A stretch of 64,000 nt of DNA from Psychrobacillus sp042885655 (GCF_042885655.1 NZ_JBHVRO010000006.1:186001-250000), one strand, 5' to 3'. Numbered from the stretch's first letter, positions 27,994 through 37,287 are shown. Numbers and translations are program-made. The notes: generated by a model not told the origin, from the letters alone.

Positions 27994-28407
27994 ATGCAAT
28001 ATACATGGCCTACAAATATGCAAGTAGCACAAATTCGAGTGGCACGTCCTACAGATCAGATTAAGGAAATAACAAAATTTTATTGTGAAGGACTTGGTTT
28101 AAAGAGAATTGGCTCTTTTACTGGGCATGAAGGCTACGATGGTGTAATGATTGGTCTACCAAATGCAGACTATCATTTAGAGTTTACTCAGCATGATCAA
28201 GGCAGTCCTTGTCCAGCTCCGTCTAAAGACAATTTGCTAGTTTTTTATATGCCGAATATTGAAGAGATTTTAGTGATAAAAAATAGGTTAGAAGGAATGG
28301 GGTACAATATAGTAACCCCTGAAAATTCGTATTGGGAAAAGTCGGGTATCACAATTGAAGATCCAGATGGTTGGCGAATAGTGTTAATGAATACAGCTGG
28401 GATTTAA
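27994..28407 (+). CDS. VOC family protein, YycE-like
   Basis: A 137-residue VOC domain (AQIRVARPTDQIKEITKFY, later DYHLEFTQH with a ligand glutamate and histidine, and DPDGWRIVLMN at the end). GGGGGA site. Length and ending resemble YycE-type glyoxalase-like proteins of Bacillus. The substrate is unknown. Confidence 0.8.
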   Translation: MQYTWPTNMQVAQIRVARPTDQIKEITKFYCEGLGLKRIGSFTGHEGYDGVMIGLPNADYHLEFTQHDQGSPCPAPSKDNLLVFYMPNIEEILVIKNRLEGMGYNIVTPENSYWEKSGITIEDPDGWRIVLMNTAGI

Positions 28408-28423
28408 GTAGCGTAACCTTTAA

Positions 28424-28468
28424 AAAGTCCGAATTGAAAGTGGAAATCTTTCTTTTCGGATTTTTATT
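28424..28468 (+). terminator. Rho-independent terminator after VOC gene
   Basis: AAGTCCGAA and TTCGGAtTTTT arms with inner GAAAG/CTTTC pairing, then T5. Confidence 0.75.
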
Positions 28469-28529
28469 TGCAACCATTTTCTTCTATAAACGTATTAGAG
28501 TGTAGTACATAAGAATAAAGGAGAAAAAA

Positions 28530-29177
28530 ATGAAATTATCATTAATTTTTGATATGGATGGTACGTTATTTCAAACGGACAAGATCTTAGAAATATCACT
28601 TGAAAATACTTTTAACTATTTGAGAGAATCAAAACTATGGGATAAAGAAACCCCAATAGAGAAGTATCGTGAGATTATGGGAGTTCCATTACCTGTAGTG
28701 TGGGAAAACTTATTACCAAATTATTCGAAGGAAGTTCATGAATTGGCAAACGAGTTTTTTCATGATCAATTAATAGCAAATATTAAAGAAGGAAAAGGAG
28801 CCTTATATCCTCATGTGGTGGAAGTATTCAGCTATCTTAAAAGTAATAGCTACTCCATCTATATTGCAAGTAATGGTCAAATTGAGTATTTAAAAGCGAT
28901 TGTAGACTATTATGAGTTGGATCAGTGGGTTACTGAAACATTTAGCATTCAGCAAGTACAAACGGATGACAAAGCCGATTTAGTTTCTACTATACTGAAG
29001 AAGTATGAGATTCGAGAAGGTGCAGTAATAGGGGATAGGTTATCAGATATTAACGCAGCTAAAAAGAATGGATTAACTTCAATTGGATGTAGATTTGATT
29101 TTTCGCAAGAAGCTGAACTTTCTCAGGCAGAACTAGTTATTGATGATTTACAAGAGCTGAAAAGAGTTTTCACGTAA
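28530..29177 (+). CDS. HAD-superfamily phosphatase
   Basis: A 215-residue HAD hydrolase: motif I FDMDGTLF with the nucleophile aspartate, motif II ASNGQ, and motif III/IV VIGDRLSDINAAKKNG. A helical cap lies between residues 20 and 90. Similar to phosphoglycolate-phosphatase-like proteins. AAAGGAG precedes the ATG. Substrate unknown. Confidence 0.87.
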   Translation: MKLSLIFDMDGTLFQTDKILEISLENTFNYLRESKLWDKETPIEKYREIMGVPLPVVWENLLPNYSKEVHELANEFFHDQLIANIKEGKGALYPHVVEVFSYLKSNSYSIYIASNGQIEYLKAIVDYYELDQWVTETFSIQQVQTDDKADLVSTILKKYEIREGAVIGDRLSDINAAKKNGLTSIGCRFDFSQEAELSQAELVIDDLQELKRVFT

Positions 29178-29304
29178 TTTTTGATATGGAAAGACGCTTC
29201 TGCGTCTAAAAGAATAGAAAGAAGCGTAAAATTTGAACAGCTATTTTTTGTAGATTGGGTAGAAGGGTTAAACATTGAACAATGAAGAGCAAAGGGGAAA
29301 TCAT

Positions 29305-30183
29305 ATGAGCGATTATAAGGAAATAATGAATAAAGTGATACTATGGGGAGAAAGTGAAGATGATATTCGCGCCATTTTTGTCGTTGGATCAATGGCTCGG
29401 AGTGATAAACCTGCAGATGAATGGTCAGATATGGACTTAGTAATTGTATCTTCAGATGTTGAAAAATGGTTGAGAGATGAAGAGTGGATTTGTAATTTTG
29501 GAAATCCTCAAATATCATTTTTAGAAGGAACTCCAGTTGGAAATTTAATAGAAAGACGCGTTATGTTTGATGGAGCAAGTAGCGTAGACTTTAATTTCTT
29601 GAAATTAGAAGTAGCTAAAACTTTTTTAAATAGTGAAGAAGTGCAAAGTGTAATTGCACGTGGAGTAAAGGTATTACTTGATAAAGATTCCATTACTGAA
29701 ATCTTTCATAATACTTCCTACGTGATAAAAAACAAAGAAGTACCTAAGTTTAGTGAATTTAAAAACGATGTAAATGATTTTTGGTTCCATGCAGTTTATG
29801 TGGCTAAGAAATTACGCCGCGGAGAGTTATTAGTTGCAAAGTCTAACTGTGATGAATATTTGAAGCGACTGTTGATAAAATTTGTGAAGTTGCAATCAAA
29901 GATGAAGAATAGTACAAATCAGCAAAGTTGGCATGATGTAAGATTTTTTGAAGAATGGGCAGATAAAAAGGTAGTTCAAGAATTCAAGGGGATTTATGGA
30001 AAGTATAATGAAGAAAGTGTATGGGAAGCTTTATTTCACACGATGGATCTTTATAGAAAAGTTGCCCAACAAATTGCAGTAGAACTAGATTACGAGTATC
30101 CAATAATTGCTGATCAAAGTGCAGCTAAACTTGTAACTACATACTACAATGGAAGAAATGAATTAATGACAGAGGAGAATTAA
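29305..30183 (+). CDS. aminoglycoside 6-adenylyltransferase (AadK/ANT(6)) family protein
   Basis: A 292-residue nucleotidyltransferase: VGSMARSDKPADEWSDMDL contains the G-S ... D-x-D core of the Adenyl_transf family, and the C-terminal half matches in general layout (RRGELLVAKSNCDEYLKRLL). AadK of Bacillus subtilis adenylates streptomycin. The start at 29305 follows AAAGGGG. The next gene is a GNAT, 3 nt after the stop. Whether it confers resistance cannot be told. Confidence 0.8.
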   Translation: MSDYKEIMNKVILWGESEDDIRAIFVVGSMARSDKPADEWSDMDLVIVSSDVEKWLRDEEWICNFGNPQISFLEGTPVGNLIERRVMFDGASSVDFNFLKLEVAKTFLNSEEVQSVIARGVKVLLDKDSITEIFHNTSYVIKNKEVPKFSEFKNDVNDFWFHAVYVAKKLRRGELLVAKSNCDEYLKRLLIKFVKLQSKMKNSTNQQSWHDVRFFEEWADKKVVQEFKGIYGKYNEESVWEALFHTMDLYRKVAQQIAVELDYEYPIIADQSAAKLVTTYYNGRNELMTEEN

Positions 30184-30186
30184 ATA

Positions 30187-30612
30187 ATGAATTTTCACAT
30201 CACAAAAGAGGCAGATAAAGAAGGTAATAGATATATTAATAATGAGTTATATCAATACAATTTGAAGCATTTTCCCGAAGAGTTAAAAGGCAGATATAAA
30301 GAGATAACTCTGTTTATAAGAGACGAAAATAATACTGTACGTGGTGGAATAATAGGGGAAGTATGCTGGAATTGGCTAGAGATTCAAATATTAATGGTCG
30401 ATGAGAATTTACGAAAATCCGGACTTGGAACAAAACTATTATTAGAAGCCGAACAAATTGCACGAGATAGTCAGTGTGACTTCATTAAGCTCGATACACT
30501 GAGTTTTCAGGCGTTAGAATTTTATCAAAAACATGGTTATGAAGTATATGGATGCTTGGATAATGTCGGCAGAGAGCATAAGCATTATTACATGAAGAAG
30601 GATCTGAATTAA
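30187..30612 (+). CDS. GNAT family N-acetyltransferase
   Basis: A 141-residue acetyltransferase with VDENLRKSGLGTKLLLEAE as the acetyl-CoA site and FYQKHGYEVYG at the end. The family resembles small GNATs with a W-L-x-I-Q-I strand (WNWLEIQILMV). It follows the adenylyltransferase by 3 nt and is probably co-transcribed. Acceptor unknown. Confidence 0.87.
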   Translation: MNFHITKEADKEGNRYINNELYQYNLKHFPEELKGRYKEITLFIRDENNTVRGGIIGEVCWNWLEIQILMVDENLRKSGLGTKLLLEAEQIARDSQCDFIKLDTLSFQALEFYQKHGYEVYGCLDNVGREHKHYYMKKDLN

Positions 30613-30704
30613 TAACGAGTAATTCTTTTACAATAGAAAAATCCAATGATGTACATAAGTAAGAAAAAATTTGCCTTTTCAATAATTTTCTAAGAATGAA
30701 AACT

Positions 30705-30746
30705 AGAGTAGAGTGAAGGAATTTTAAGTTCCTCCTCTACTTTTTG
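30705..30746 (+). terminator. Rho-independent terminator
   Basis: AGTAGAG ... GGAA / TTCC ... CTCTACT, followed by T5; closes the adenylyltransferase-GNAT unit. Confidence 0.78.
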
Positions 30747-31098
30747 CTTTTAGAGACAATACTTTTTTTATTATCCAAATAAAGCATGGAGACTTAATTT
30801 GTAGTTTTAAAGCTTAGTCAGTTAATGTGATAAGATCGAATTGAAGTGAAGTGCATTAAAATGAAAGAATCATTGCGGCTTTTGTCCAATTATTATCTTA
30901 ACTTTTTGCATAAAATAAATGATTCTAGTATGCTATTTGCAGTAAGTGTATATCATTTGACTCTGAGTGCTTGTAATTATATACTTGGTTACGTTATGTA
31001 AGTGAAGGTTTCAGAAAATGATTTAATAGACAAATAGAAGACAGATGATTCGTGGTAGAATGAATATCTGTTTAAACTATAAGATTGGTGAGAATTAG
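30747..31098. other. gene-free leader region before the riboflavin-like operon
   Basis: About 350 bp without a plausible gene. I looked for an FMN riboswitch (RFN element), which normally controls riboflavin genes, and saw no AGGGT/GGGG-type conserved core. The promoter for 31099 must lie here, but I could not place it reliably. Confidence 0.4.
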
Positions 31099-31845
31099 AT
31101 GACTATATTAAAAGAAACAATGGATATTTTACAAGATAAAATGAAATTAATTGAAATAACTGATAAGGAGAAATTATGTTTAGTTGGCCCTGTAAAATTG
31201 CCAATTAAACAAGGTGATTTTACCGCAACATTTAACTGGTATTCATGGTTAAAAGTCAATGCTTCGCTTTCTAAAGAAGAGGTTGTTGACTTGCTTGCAA
31301 AATCAGATTTAGCTTTTGGACAGCAATCATCGGTATTAGTCTTTGGTGACTTTGCACACGAAGATGATGCACTCATTCGTTTTCATAGTATTTGTCATAC
31401 AGGTGATATTTTTGGTAGTCAGCGTTGCGATTGTGGCTATCAGTTGCATGAATCGATGAAAATGATTGCGAATCATGGCTGTGGAGCAATTTTTTACTTA
31501 GCAGACCACGAAGGACGAGGCATCGGTTTATTTTCTAAATCATTAGCGTACCTACTCCAAGAGGATGGGTATGACACTGTGGAAGCGAATCATGCACTTG
31601 GCTTTGAAGATGATACACGTTCATACGAGGATGCGATTCGTGTGTTAGAAGCATTAAGAGATAAACCAGTTACACTAATTACAAACAATCCGAAAAAGCT
31701 TTCTGCACTAAAGGCTCATGGGTTATTAGCAGATCACCATGTACCACTTTGGGGTGGATTAACAGATACAAATCGTTTCTATTTAGAAACAAAAGTGCAA
31801 AAGTCAGGACATATTCAAGAAGAAAAACCGACAATAAACGTTTAA
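31099..31845 (+). CDS. GTP cyclohydrolase II-type enzyme (stand-alone RibA domain)
   Basis: A 248-residue protein. The zinc cysteines are in FHSICHTGDIFGSQRCDCG and the catalytic region in HEGRGIGL. It lacks the DHBP-synthase half found in Bacillus RibA, and has an extra about 60-residue N-terminus. Members open the GTP imidazole ring, giving either the riboflavin precursor or related pyrimidines. It is first in a run of four close genes (RibD, FAD monooxygenase, HAD nucleotidase) with no riboflavin synthase or lumazine synthase, so the product may not be riboflavin. Confidence 0.84.
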   Translation: MTILKETMDILQDKMKLIEITDKEKLCLVGPVKLPIKQGDFTATFNWYSWLKVNASLSKEEVVDLLAKSDLAFGQQSSVLVFGDFAHEDDALIRFHSICHTGDIFGSQRCDCGYQLHESMKMIANHGCGAIFYLADHEGRGIGLFSKSLAYLLQEDGYDTVEANHALGFEDDTRSYEDAIRVLEALRDKPVTLITNNPKKLSALKAHGLLADHHVPLWGGLTDTNRFYLETKVQKSGHIQEEKPTINV

Positions 31846-31858
31846 GGAGTGCATGGCG

Positions 31859-32968
31859 ATGAAGAATGATCAAGATTATATGCGCCTTGCCCTTGATTTA
31901 GCTGCAAGTGCAAAAGGTAAAACAAATCCGAATCCAATCGTTGGGGCTGTCATAGTAAAAGATGGGGTAATTGTTGGAACAGGGCTACATCGTAAAGCAG
32001 GTGAGCCTCACGCAGAAGTACACGCTTTTAATATGGCAGGAGAGCATGCGAAAGGAGCGACCTTGTACGTTACTTTAGAGCCATGCTCTCATTACGGCAA
32101 AACACCACCATGTGCGAAGCTTGTGAAAGAATCAGAAGTATCTCGTGTTGTTGTAGCAATGCAGGACCCAAATCCTGAAGTGGCTGGAAGAGGTATTAAG
32201 ATGCTACTTGACGCTGGCATTGCAGTAGATGTTGGTGTGTTAGAAAAAGAGGCAAAAAGACTCAACGAACGCTTTGTTCATAACATGATCACAGAGCGCC
32301 CTTTTGTCATTTCAAAATTTGCAATGACACTAGATGGTAAGCTTGCGACTCATTCTGGTCATTCAAAATGGATAACAGGTGAAGCTGCACGTGCAGATGT
32401 TCATCTACTTCGTAATGAAGTAGATGCTATTTTAGTAGGTGTGGGGACAGTATTAGCGGATAACCCATCCCTAACGACTAGATTACCTGAAGGTGGAGGG
32501 AAAAACCCGACTCGCATTATTTTAGATAGCCATTTACGTACACCACTAGAATCAAATGTAATACAAACCGACGAGGCAGATACAATTATTGTCACAACTA
32601 TTGATGCAGATTCAGAACTTGTAAGGCTGTATGAAGAAAAAGGTGTTTCTTTTATTTATGTGTCACGTGAAGGCAATGGATTGAATTTACAAGAAATGCT
32701 TGTAAAGTTATATAAACGTGGGATTACTGATGTGCTCGTTGAAGGTGGAGGAGCAGTAAATGCCTCGTTTTTAAGAGCAGGATTAATTGATAAATACTTC
32801 ATTTATATAGCACCTAAGGTATTAGGTGGAGGAAAATCATTAACACCGTTTACTGGTGATGATGTAGAAACAATGGATGCTGCAATGCGGGTATCATTTG
32901 AAGAAATCGAGAAGTTTGGTGAAGATATTCGGATTACAGCATATCCAAAGCAAGGTGATAAAAAGTGA
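31859..32968 (+). CDS. ribD: RibD-type bifunctional pyrimidine deaminase/reductase
   Basis: A 369-residue protein. The N-terminal deaminase has zinc ligands in HAEVHAF and PCSHYGKTPPC; the C-terminal reductase begins near residue 145 (ISKFAMTLDGKLAT) and ends with LVEGGGAVNASF. It acts on the product of GTP cyclohydrolase II. The ATG at 31859 lies 9 nt after AAGGAG; the ATG at 31853 is too close. Its stop overlaps the GTG of the next gene (GTGA). Symbol is by family; the pathway may differ. Confidence 0.87.
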   Translation: MKNDQDYMRLALDLAASAKGKTNPNPIVGAVIVKDGVIVGTGLHRKAGEPHAEVHAFNMAGEHAKGATLYVTLEPCSHYGKTPPCAKLVKESEVSRVVVAMQDPNPEVAGRGIKMLLDAGIAVDVGVLEKEAKRLNERFVHNMITERPFVISKFAMTLDGKLATHSGHSKWITGEAARADVHLLRNEVDAILVGVGTVLADNPSLTTRLPEGGGKNPTRIILDSHLRTPLESNVIQTDEADTIIVTTIDADSELVRLYEEKGVSFIYVSREGNGLNLQEMLVKLYKRGITDVLVEGGGAVNASFLRAGLIDKYFIYIAPKVLGGGKSLTPFTGDDVETMDAAMRVSFEEIEKFGEDIRITAYPKQGDKK

Positions 32969-34047
32969 ATAATAAAGTAGATGTATGCATCGTAGGGGCC
33001 GGGCCAGGAGGTGTACTATTTGCATATTTACTTGCTAAGAAAAATGTTTCCGTTATGCTACTAGAACGGCAACAAGAAGTAGGAAAAGCATTTCGCGGGG
33101 AACATTTAAACGAAGAAGGCGAAGCAATTTTAAAAAAACACGGTCTTTTTGAAGAAATTGAAAAGTTAGGATTACTTCGTATGGAACAGCTAGAATATTG
33201 GCACGAAGGAACCCCATTTAAAACGATTTTACCCGATCCAAAAGTCGGACATCTCGGCATCCATGTGCCACAAACGCATCTGTTAACAGTGTTGTTGCAG
33301 GCAGCACAGGAATACCCTACTTTTAGTTGTATGATGAATACGAAAGTAGTAGAGTTGCTAAAAGATAACTCAGGAAACTTTTGTGGTGTCAAAGCAGTAA
33401 GAGATGGAGAAGAAGTTGTGATCGAAAGCAATCTAATCATCGGTGCAGATGGTAGATATTCAACTGTTCGAAAAAAAGCAGATATTGATGTGACAATTCG
33501 AAAGCATGGATTTGATTTACTTTGGGCTAGAATACCTGCACCTAAAGATTGGGCTCCATCGATTAAAATGGCACTTATAGGGGATAAACAATTATCTCTA
33601 TTTACCCAAGCGAAAGGTTTCATACAAATTGGTTGGAATATTGAAGAAGGTTCCTATCCTAAGTTACGTAAGCAACCTTTTACTCCGTTTATTGAACAAT
33701 TAGTTGAAGCATTTCCACAGCTTGAAGAAACCGTCCACCAGCATATTAAATCTTGGCAGGATTTTGTCTTATTAGATGTGTACAGTTCTTCGAGTGAAAG
33801 CTGGGGAAAAGATGGTGTAATATTAATAGGTGATGCAGTACATACCATGACACCAACAGGGGCTTTCGGATTAAATAGCGCATTAAAAGATGCAGACTTT
33901 CTAGCAACTCTTATTGATAAAAATTATGTATCGCAAATTGATTTATTGGATTGTGCAACTAAAAGAAAAAAAGAAGTAGAAAAGATTCAAGCGATTCAAA
34001 TTGAGAAAGAACAGTCTTTTGCGTCCCAATTTGTCGTATTGGCTTAA
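32965..34047 (+). CDS. FAD-dependent monooxygenase (PHBH/UbiH-like)
   Basis: A 360-residue flavoprotein. FAD motifs are IVGAGPGGVLFAYLLAKK, the DG motif IIGADGRYSTVRKKA, and the GD motif LIGDAVHTMTPTGAFGLNSA. Such enzymes hydroxylate aromatic or heteroaromatic rings. It is translationally coupled to the RibD gene (4-nt overlap), which suggests the ring made by GTP cyclohydrolase II and RibD is its substrate. That last step is inference. Confidence 0.84.
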   Translation: MNNKVDVCIVGAGPGGVLFAYLLAKKNVSVMLLERQQEVGKAFRGEHLNEEGEAILKKHGLFEEIEKLGLLRMEQLEYWHEGTPFKTILPDPKVGHLGIHVPQTHLLTVLLQAAQEYPTFSCMMNTKVVELLKDNSGNFCGVKAVRDGEEVVIESNLIIGADGRYSTVRKKADIDVTIRKHGFDLLWARIPAPKDWAPSIKMALIGDKQLSLFTQAKGFIQIGWNIEEGSYPKLRKQPFTPFIEQLVEAFPQLEETVHQHIKSWQDFVLLDVYSSSSESWGKDGVILIGDAVHTMTPTGAFGLNSALKDADFLATLIDKNYVSQIDLLDCATKRKKEVEKIQAIQIEKEQSFASQFVVLA

Positions 34048-34064
34048 GGAGTAGGAGAATTTAC

Positions 34065-34631
34065 GTGAAATTTGGTTTTGATATTGATGACACATTAATT
34101 AATTTAAGAGAACATGCCTTTCATTTATACAATAAAAAACTAAATCAAAATATTGGCTTAGACGTGTTTCAAAGTATTAATACTGTCGAAATCCATGAAG
34201 CATTCGGACTTGAAAAAGAAGCTGGTAATGCAATGTGGGTTAGCTTAATGGAAGAAATATATTTTACAGATTGCCCAGCATTTGAAGGAGCAATTGAAAC
34301 GTTACAGCAATTAGTAAAAGACGGACATGAAATATTTTATATAACATCACGTCCCATAAAATATTGTATGCAAACGCGCGAGTGGATGAAAGCACAAGGC
34401 TTCCCTGTGCAAGATGATCATTTTTACTGTGGCATGCAAGACGATGAAAAAATTGCAACTATTAAAGAGCTAGAATTAGATTTCTATTTTGACGATAAAC
34501 CAGCAGTACTTGAAACTCTAATTGAAATTGCGACGAAAGTTTATATTATGGACCAGTCGTATAATCAACATGTAGATCTACCTCGTATGAAACAGTGGTC
34601 TGAGTTAGAAAAAATCATGTCATTAATGTAG
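34065..34631 (+). CDS. HAD-superfamily 5'-nucleotidase-like phosphatase
   Basis: A 188-residue protein with GFDIDDTLINL (nucleophile aspartates), YITSRPIKYC (motif II) and FYFDDKPAVLE (motif IV). It is close to the NT5C/YqfW family of small nucleotidases. GTG start after AAGGAG. Last gene of the unit; it could dephosphorylate the ribityl- or ribosyl-phosphate intermediate of the pathway, as YcsE-type HADs do for riboflavin. A terminator follows. Confidence 0.82.
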   Translation: MKFGFDIDDTLINLREHAFHLYNKKLNQNIGLDVFQSINTVEIHEAFGLEKEAGNAMWVSLMEEIYFTDCPAFEGAIETLQQLVKDGHEIFYITSRPIKYCMQTREWMKAQGFPVQDDHFYCGMQDDEKIATIKELELDFYFDDKPAVLETLIEIATKVYIMDQSYNQHVDLPRMKQWSELEKIMSLM

Positions 34632-34675
34632 ATGTTTGTTTTATCTAAACTAAAATTAAATAATTTCAATAACAA

Positions 34676-34724
34676 TAAGCCGTTTAACATTTTGGACCAT
34701 GTCTAATATGTTAAACGGCTTATC
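34676..34724. terminator. Rho-independent terminator of the riboflavin-like operon
   Basis: Long perfect arms AAGCCGTTTAACAT and ATGTTAAACGGCTT. The T tail is weak (atctcatta), but the stem is strong. Confidence 0.7.
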
Positions 34725-34842
34725 TCATTATTTTACAAACATCTCCGTTAAGACTAAATTGATGCCGCTATTCGCCTGAATACATAAAAAGTTATGAGTT
34801 GGGAATTTTAATCAATGAAACATTCGAGAGGAGTTTTACACA

Positions 34843-36504
34843 TTGGAAAAAATAACATTAGGCAATTTTTTATGCCGTTGTCTAAGCCAGGCTGGGATTA
34901 AAGAGGTTTTTGGCGTAGCTGGAGATTACAATTTTACCATTTTGGATGAATTCGAAAAACATCCAGAGATTACCTTTATAGGCAATAGGAATGAATTAAA
35001 TGCCGGTTATTCCGCTGATGCATATGCGCGTTTGAAAGGAATTGCCGCACTAGTTACTACGTTCGGAGTTGGCGAACTCAGTGCCTGTAACGCTATTGCT
35101 GGATCAAACAGCGAAAATGTTCCTGTTGTGCATATCGTGGGAGCGCCACCCTCTCCTGACCAAAAAGAACATAAGTTTATGCACCACTCTCTGATGGATG
35201 GAAATTTCAGGACCTTTCAAAAGGTATACGAACCAATTTCCGCCTATACAACCGCCATTACACTGGAAAACGCATCGGATGAAATCCCGAAAGCCTTAAA
35301 CATCGCACAAACAAAAAAGAAACCAGTATATATAATGATTGCGAATGATTTGTTATCTAAGGAAATTGCCGTCAGCACAGTGGAATTGTCTGCCGCAGTT
35401 ACTAGCCAAACATCTTTACAGCAGGCGGTAGCACATGCCAAACAACTTCTAGATCAAAGTAATAATACAGTCTTGTTGGCAGATGTAAAGGTCATGCGGT
35501 TTCATCTTGAGAAGCCAGTGCAACAATTGGTTGAAACAATGAATATCCCTGTTGCGTCTACTGTTTACGGAAAAGGGGCGTTTGATGAAACACATCCCAA
35601 TTATATCGGCGTTTACGTAGGCAGCTGTGGTGAGGAAACTGTACGAAATACAGTAGAAAATGCACAATGCGTAATTGCGGTAGGATTGGTTTGGGCTGAC
35701 ACAAATACGGCAAACTTTACAGCTAAAGTGGATTTTACGAAGACAATTCAAATTCAGCCGAACACCGTAATAATCGGGGAAGCGATGTACCAGAATATAC
35801 TGGCAGTTGATATGATAAATTCGCTTATTCAGTTGAATGCCAAACAAAGCAGCCAGGTCAACCAAGCCACATTTTCCTATAGCCAGACACAGGGACAGAC
35901 TAACGACGCGTTGTTGGCAGCAAACTATTATCCAATGTTTCAACAGTTTATCAAAGACAATGATGTGATTGTTGTGGAAACTGGCACCTTGCAGCACGGG
36001 TTTTCACAGGTCAGGCTGCGCAAAAATGTAACGTATGTCACACAGGGCGGCTGGCAATCTATCGGATACGCAACCCCAGCAGCTTTTGGCGTCTGTGTCG
36101 CCGCACCAGAACGGAGGGTTCTACTATTTACAGGAGACGGTTCCCTCCAGTTAACCGCACAGGAAATCAGTTCTATGTTGGAACACAATTGTAAGCCAAT
36201 CATCTTTATTTTAAACAATGGACAATATATTGTTGAAAAGTATCTAAACGTAAACACCCTGAACCAGAAATACAACGTCATTCCCAAATGGGATTATACC
36301 AAACTGCCAATGGCATTTGGAGGGGACGCCTATACAGCTACAGTTAAAACCGTAGAAGAGTTAGAGCAGGCCATGAAACAAGCAGAAAAAGAATGCCACA
36401 GCCGGCTTTGCATCATTGAGATTATCCCAGGAGACCCTTTGGACGCTCCGCAGTATTTGGTGGAATCAAGAAAAATACTTGAATCGCAGAAAATGAACCA
36501 ATAA
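34843..36504 (+). CDS. thiamine-diphosphate-dependent 2-keto acid decarboxylase (indolepyruvate/pyruvate decarboxylase)
   Basis: A 553-residue enzyme. The N-terminal PYR domain has the catalytic glutamate in NRNELNAGYSADAYAR and the tandem histidines in KFMHHSLMDG. The C-terminal PP domain has GDGSLQLTAQEISSM ending with NNGQYIVE, the TPP-magnesium motif. It makes an aldehyde and CO2 from a 2-keto acid (pyruvate, indolepyruvate or branched-chain). TTG start after GAGAGGAG. The codons in its second half look GC-richer than the neighbours', which suggests transfer. Substrate unknown. Confidence 0.9.
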   Translation: MEKITLGNFLCRCLSQAGIKEVFGVAGDYNFTILDEFEKHPEITFIGNRNELNAGYSADAYARLKGIAALVTTFGVGELSACNAIAGSNSENVPVVHIVGAPPSPDQKEHKFMHHSLMDGNFRTFQKVYEPISAYTTAITLENASDEIPKALNIAQTKKKPVYIMIANDLLSKEIAVSTVELSAAVTSQTSLQQAVAHAKQLLDQSNNTVLLADVKVMRFHLEKPVQQLVETMNIPVASTVYGKGAFDETHPNYIGVYVGSCGEETVRNTVENAQCVIAVGLVWADTNTANFTAKVDFTKTIQIQPNTVIIGEAMYQNILAVDMINSLIQLNAKQSSQVNQATFSYSQTQGQTNDALLAANYYPMFQQFIKDNDVIVVETGTLQHGFSQVRLRKNVTYVTQGGWQSIGYATPAAFGVCVAAPERRVLLFTGDGSLQLTAQEISSMLEHNCKPIIFILNNGQYIVEKYLNVNTLNQKYNVIPKWDYTKLPMAFGGDAYTATVKTVEELEQAMKQAEKECHSRLCIIEIIPGDPLDAPQYLVESRKILESQKMNQ

Positions 36505-36629
36505 CCTAACACCAGGAATGTGTGTATTTTAAGGAGTACTCATTCACTGGGGGATCATTGAAGAGATGAATAATATTCAACAACGTCTCCTCTGCTACCT
36601 CATTGTAATAATAGAAGTAAAAACAAAAC

Positions 36630-36690
36630 GCTCAGATAAATCGAATTGGGATAATACCCAAAAATTTGATTCGTCTGAGCTTTTTTTTTA
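36630..36690 (+). terminator. Rho-independent terminator after decarboxylase
   Basis: Arms GCTCAGA and TCTGAGC with further AATCGAATT/AATTTGATT pairing, then T9. Confidence 0.85.
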
Positions 36691-36780
36691 ATATAGCACT
36701 TAGTGAATACAATTCTATTTATGACCTTTTAAATTATTGATTAGATGAAATTGTGCTATTTAAATCATATTATAGTTTCA

Positions 36781-36921
36781 TTATCGATTCTGTTGGTTAT
36801 TTTGTTGTGCGTTTTTCCGTTTAGTTTGATTCAAATCTTGATCTTCCGCAAATTCTTCATGATTGTTGTTTCTTGAATTAGGTTCTTTCTTCTTAAAGTT
36901 TGGTTTAGTTTTTTTTACCAT
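36781..36921 (-). CDS. small hydrophilic protein, possibly spore-associated, 46 residues
   Basis: MVKKTKPNFKKKEPNSRNNN at the N-terminus and a Q/N-rich end (KRKNAQQNNQQNR). A perfect AGGAGG lies 9 nt upstream of the ATG. Short, very hydrophilic, lysine- and asparagine-rich proteins of this size are often minor acid-soluble spore proteins (Ssp group); I do not recognise the exact family. It is the last ordinary gene before the cassette array. Confidence 0.6.
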   Translation of the reverse strand: MVKKTKPNFKKKEPNSRNNNHEEFAEDQDLNQTKRKNAQQNNQQNR

Positions 36922-37238
36922 GGTATCGTCACCTCCTAGAGTTTAATGTGCTCAGTATAGATGGTGTTATTCAAAATGATTTATTATTTGCAATACTTTA
37001 ATGAAATTGGAAATGGTTTATTGGAGTTAAAATTTTTGTGGTGGTTGGTATTAAAATTTAATAAAGGACTTCTTCATAAGGTTTTTAGTTATATAGAATA
37101 ATGAGGTTATTAGACTACGGTGGGGTTGTTATAAGAAGGATTAACGCAAAAACGATTGAAAATCGGTTGTTTTCGGTTGATTTGAACCTGAATAATGTGT
37201 AACTTCAATGGAAACTTATGTTACTATCACTATAAAGA
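36922..37238. other. gene-free boundary region before the cassette array
   Basis: No plausible gene. A small hairpin CGATTgaaAATCG lies near 37150. The first array-type half-site begins at 37239. If the array has an attachment site analogous to attI, it could lie here; nothing in the sequence proves it. Confidence 0.35.
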
Positions 37239-37287
37239 TTGTGAAAGAATGTACTTAAACTAACGCCGCAGGTTAGTTAAAGAAGGT
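37239..37287 (+). repeat. array site 0, half-site (left end of the array)
   Basis: TTGTGAAAGAATGTACTTAA leads into AACTAACGCCGCAGGTTAGTT. Only the inner-right and outer-right arms are present; there is no left arm and no terminator. First occurrence of the array motif. Confidence 0.85.

Noticed and set aside
29190..29232. Terminator after the HAD gene
   Set aside because: ACGCTTCT/AGAAGCGT arms exist, but no T run follows, so I did not list it.
30747..31098. FMN riboswitch before the riboflavin-like operon
   Set aside because: I searched by eye for the RFN consensus and found none; no strong multi-stem leader or terminator precedes the first gene.
32401..36512. Minus-strand frames of 60-229 codons under the riboflavin-like and decarboxylase genes
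   Set aside because: They are antisense shadows of well supported genes, without ribosome sites or family patterns.
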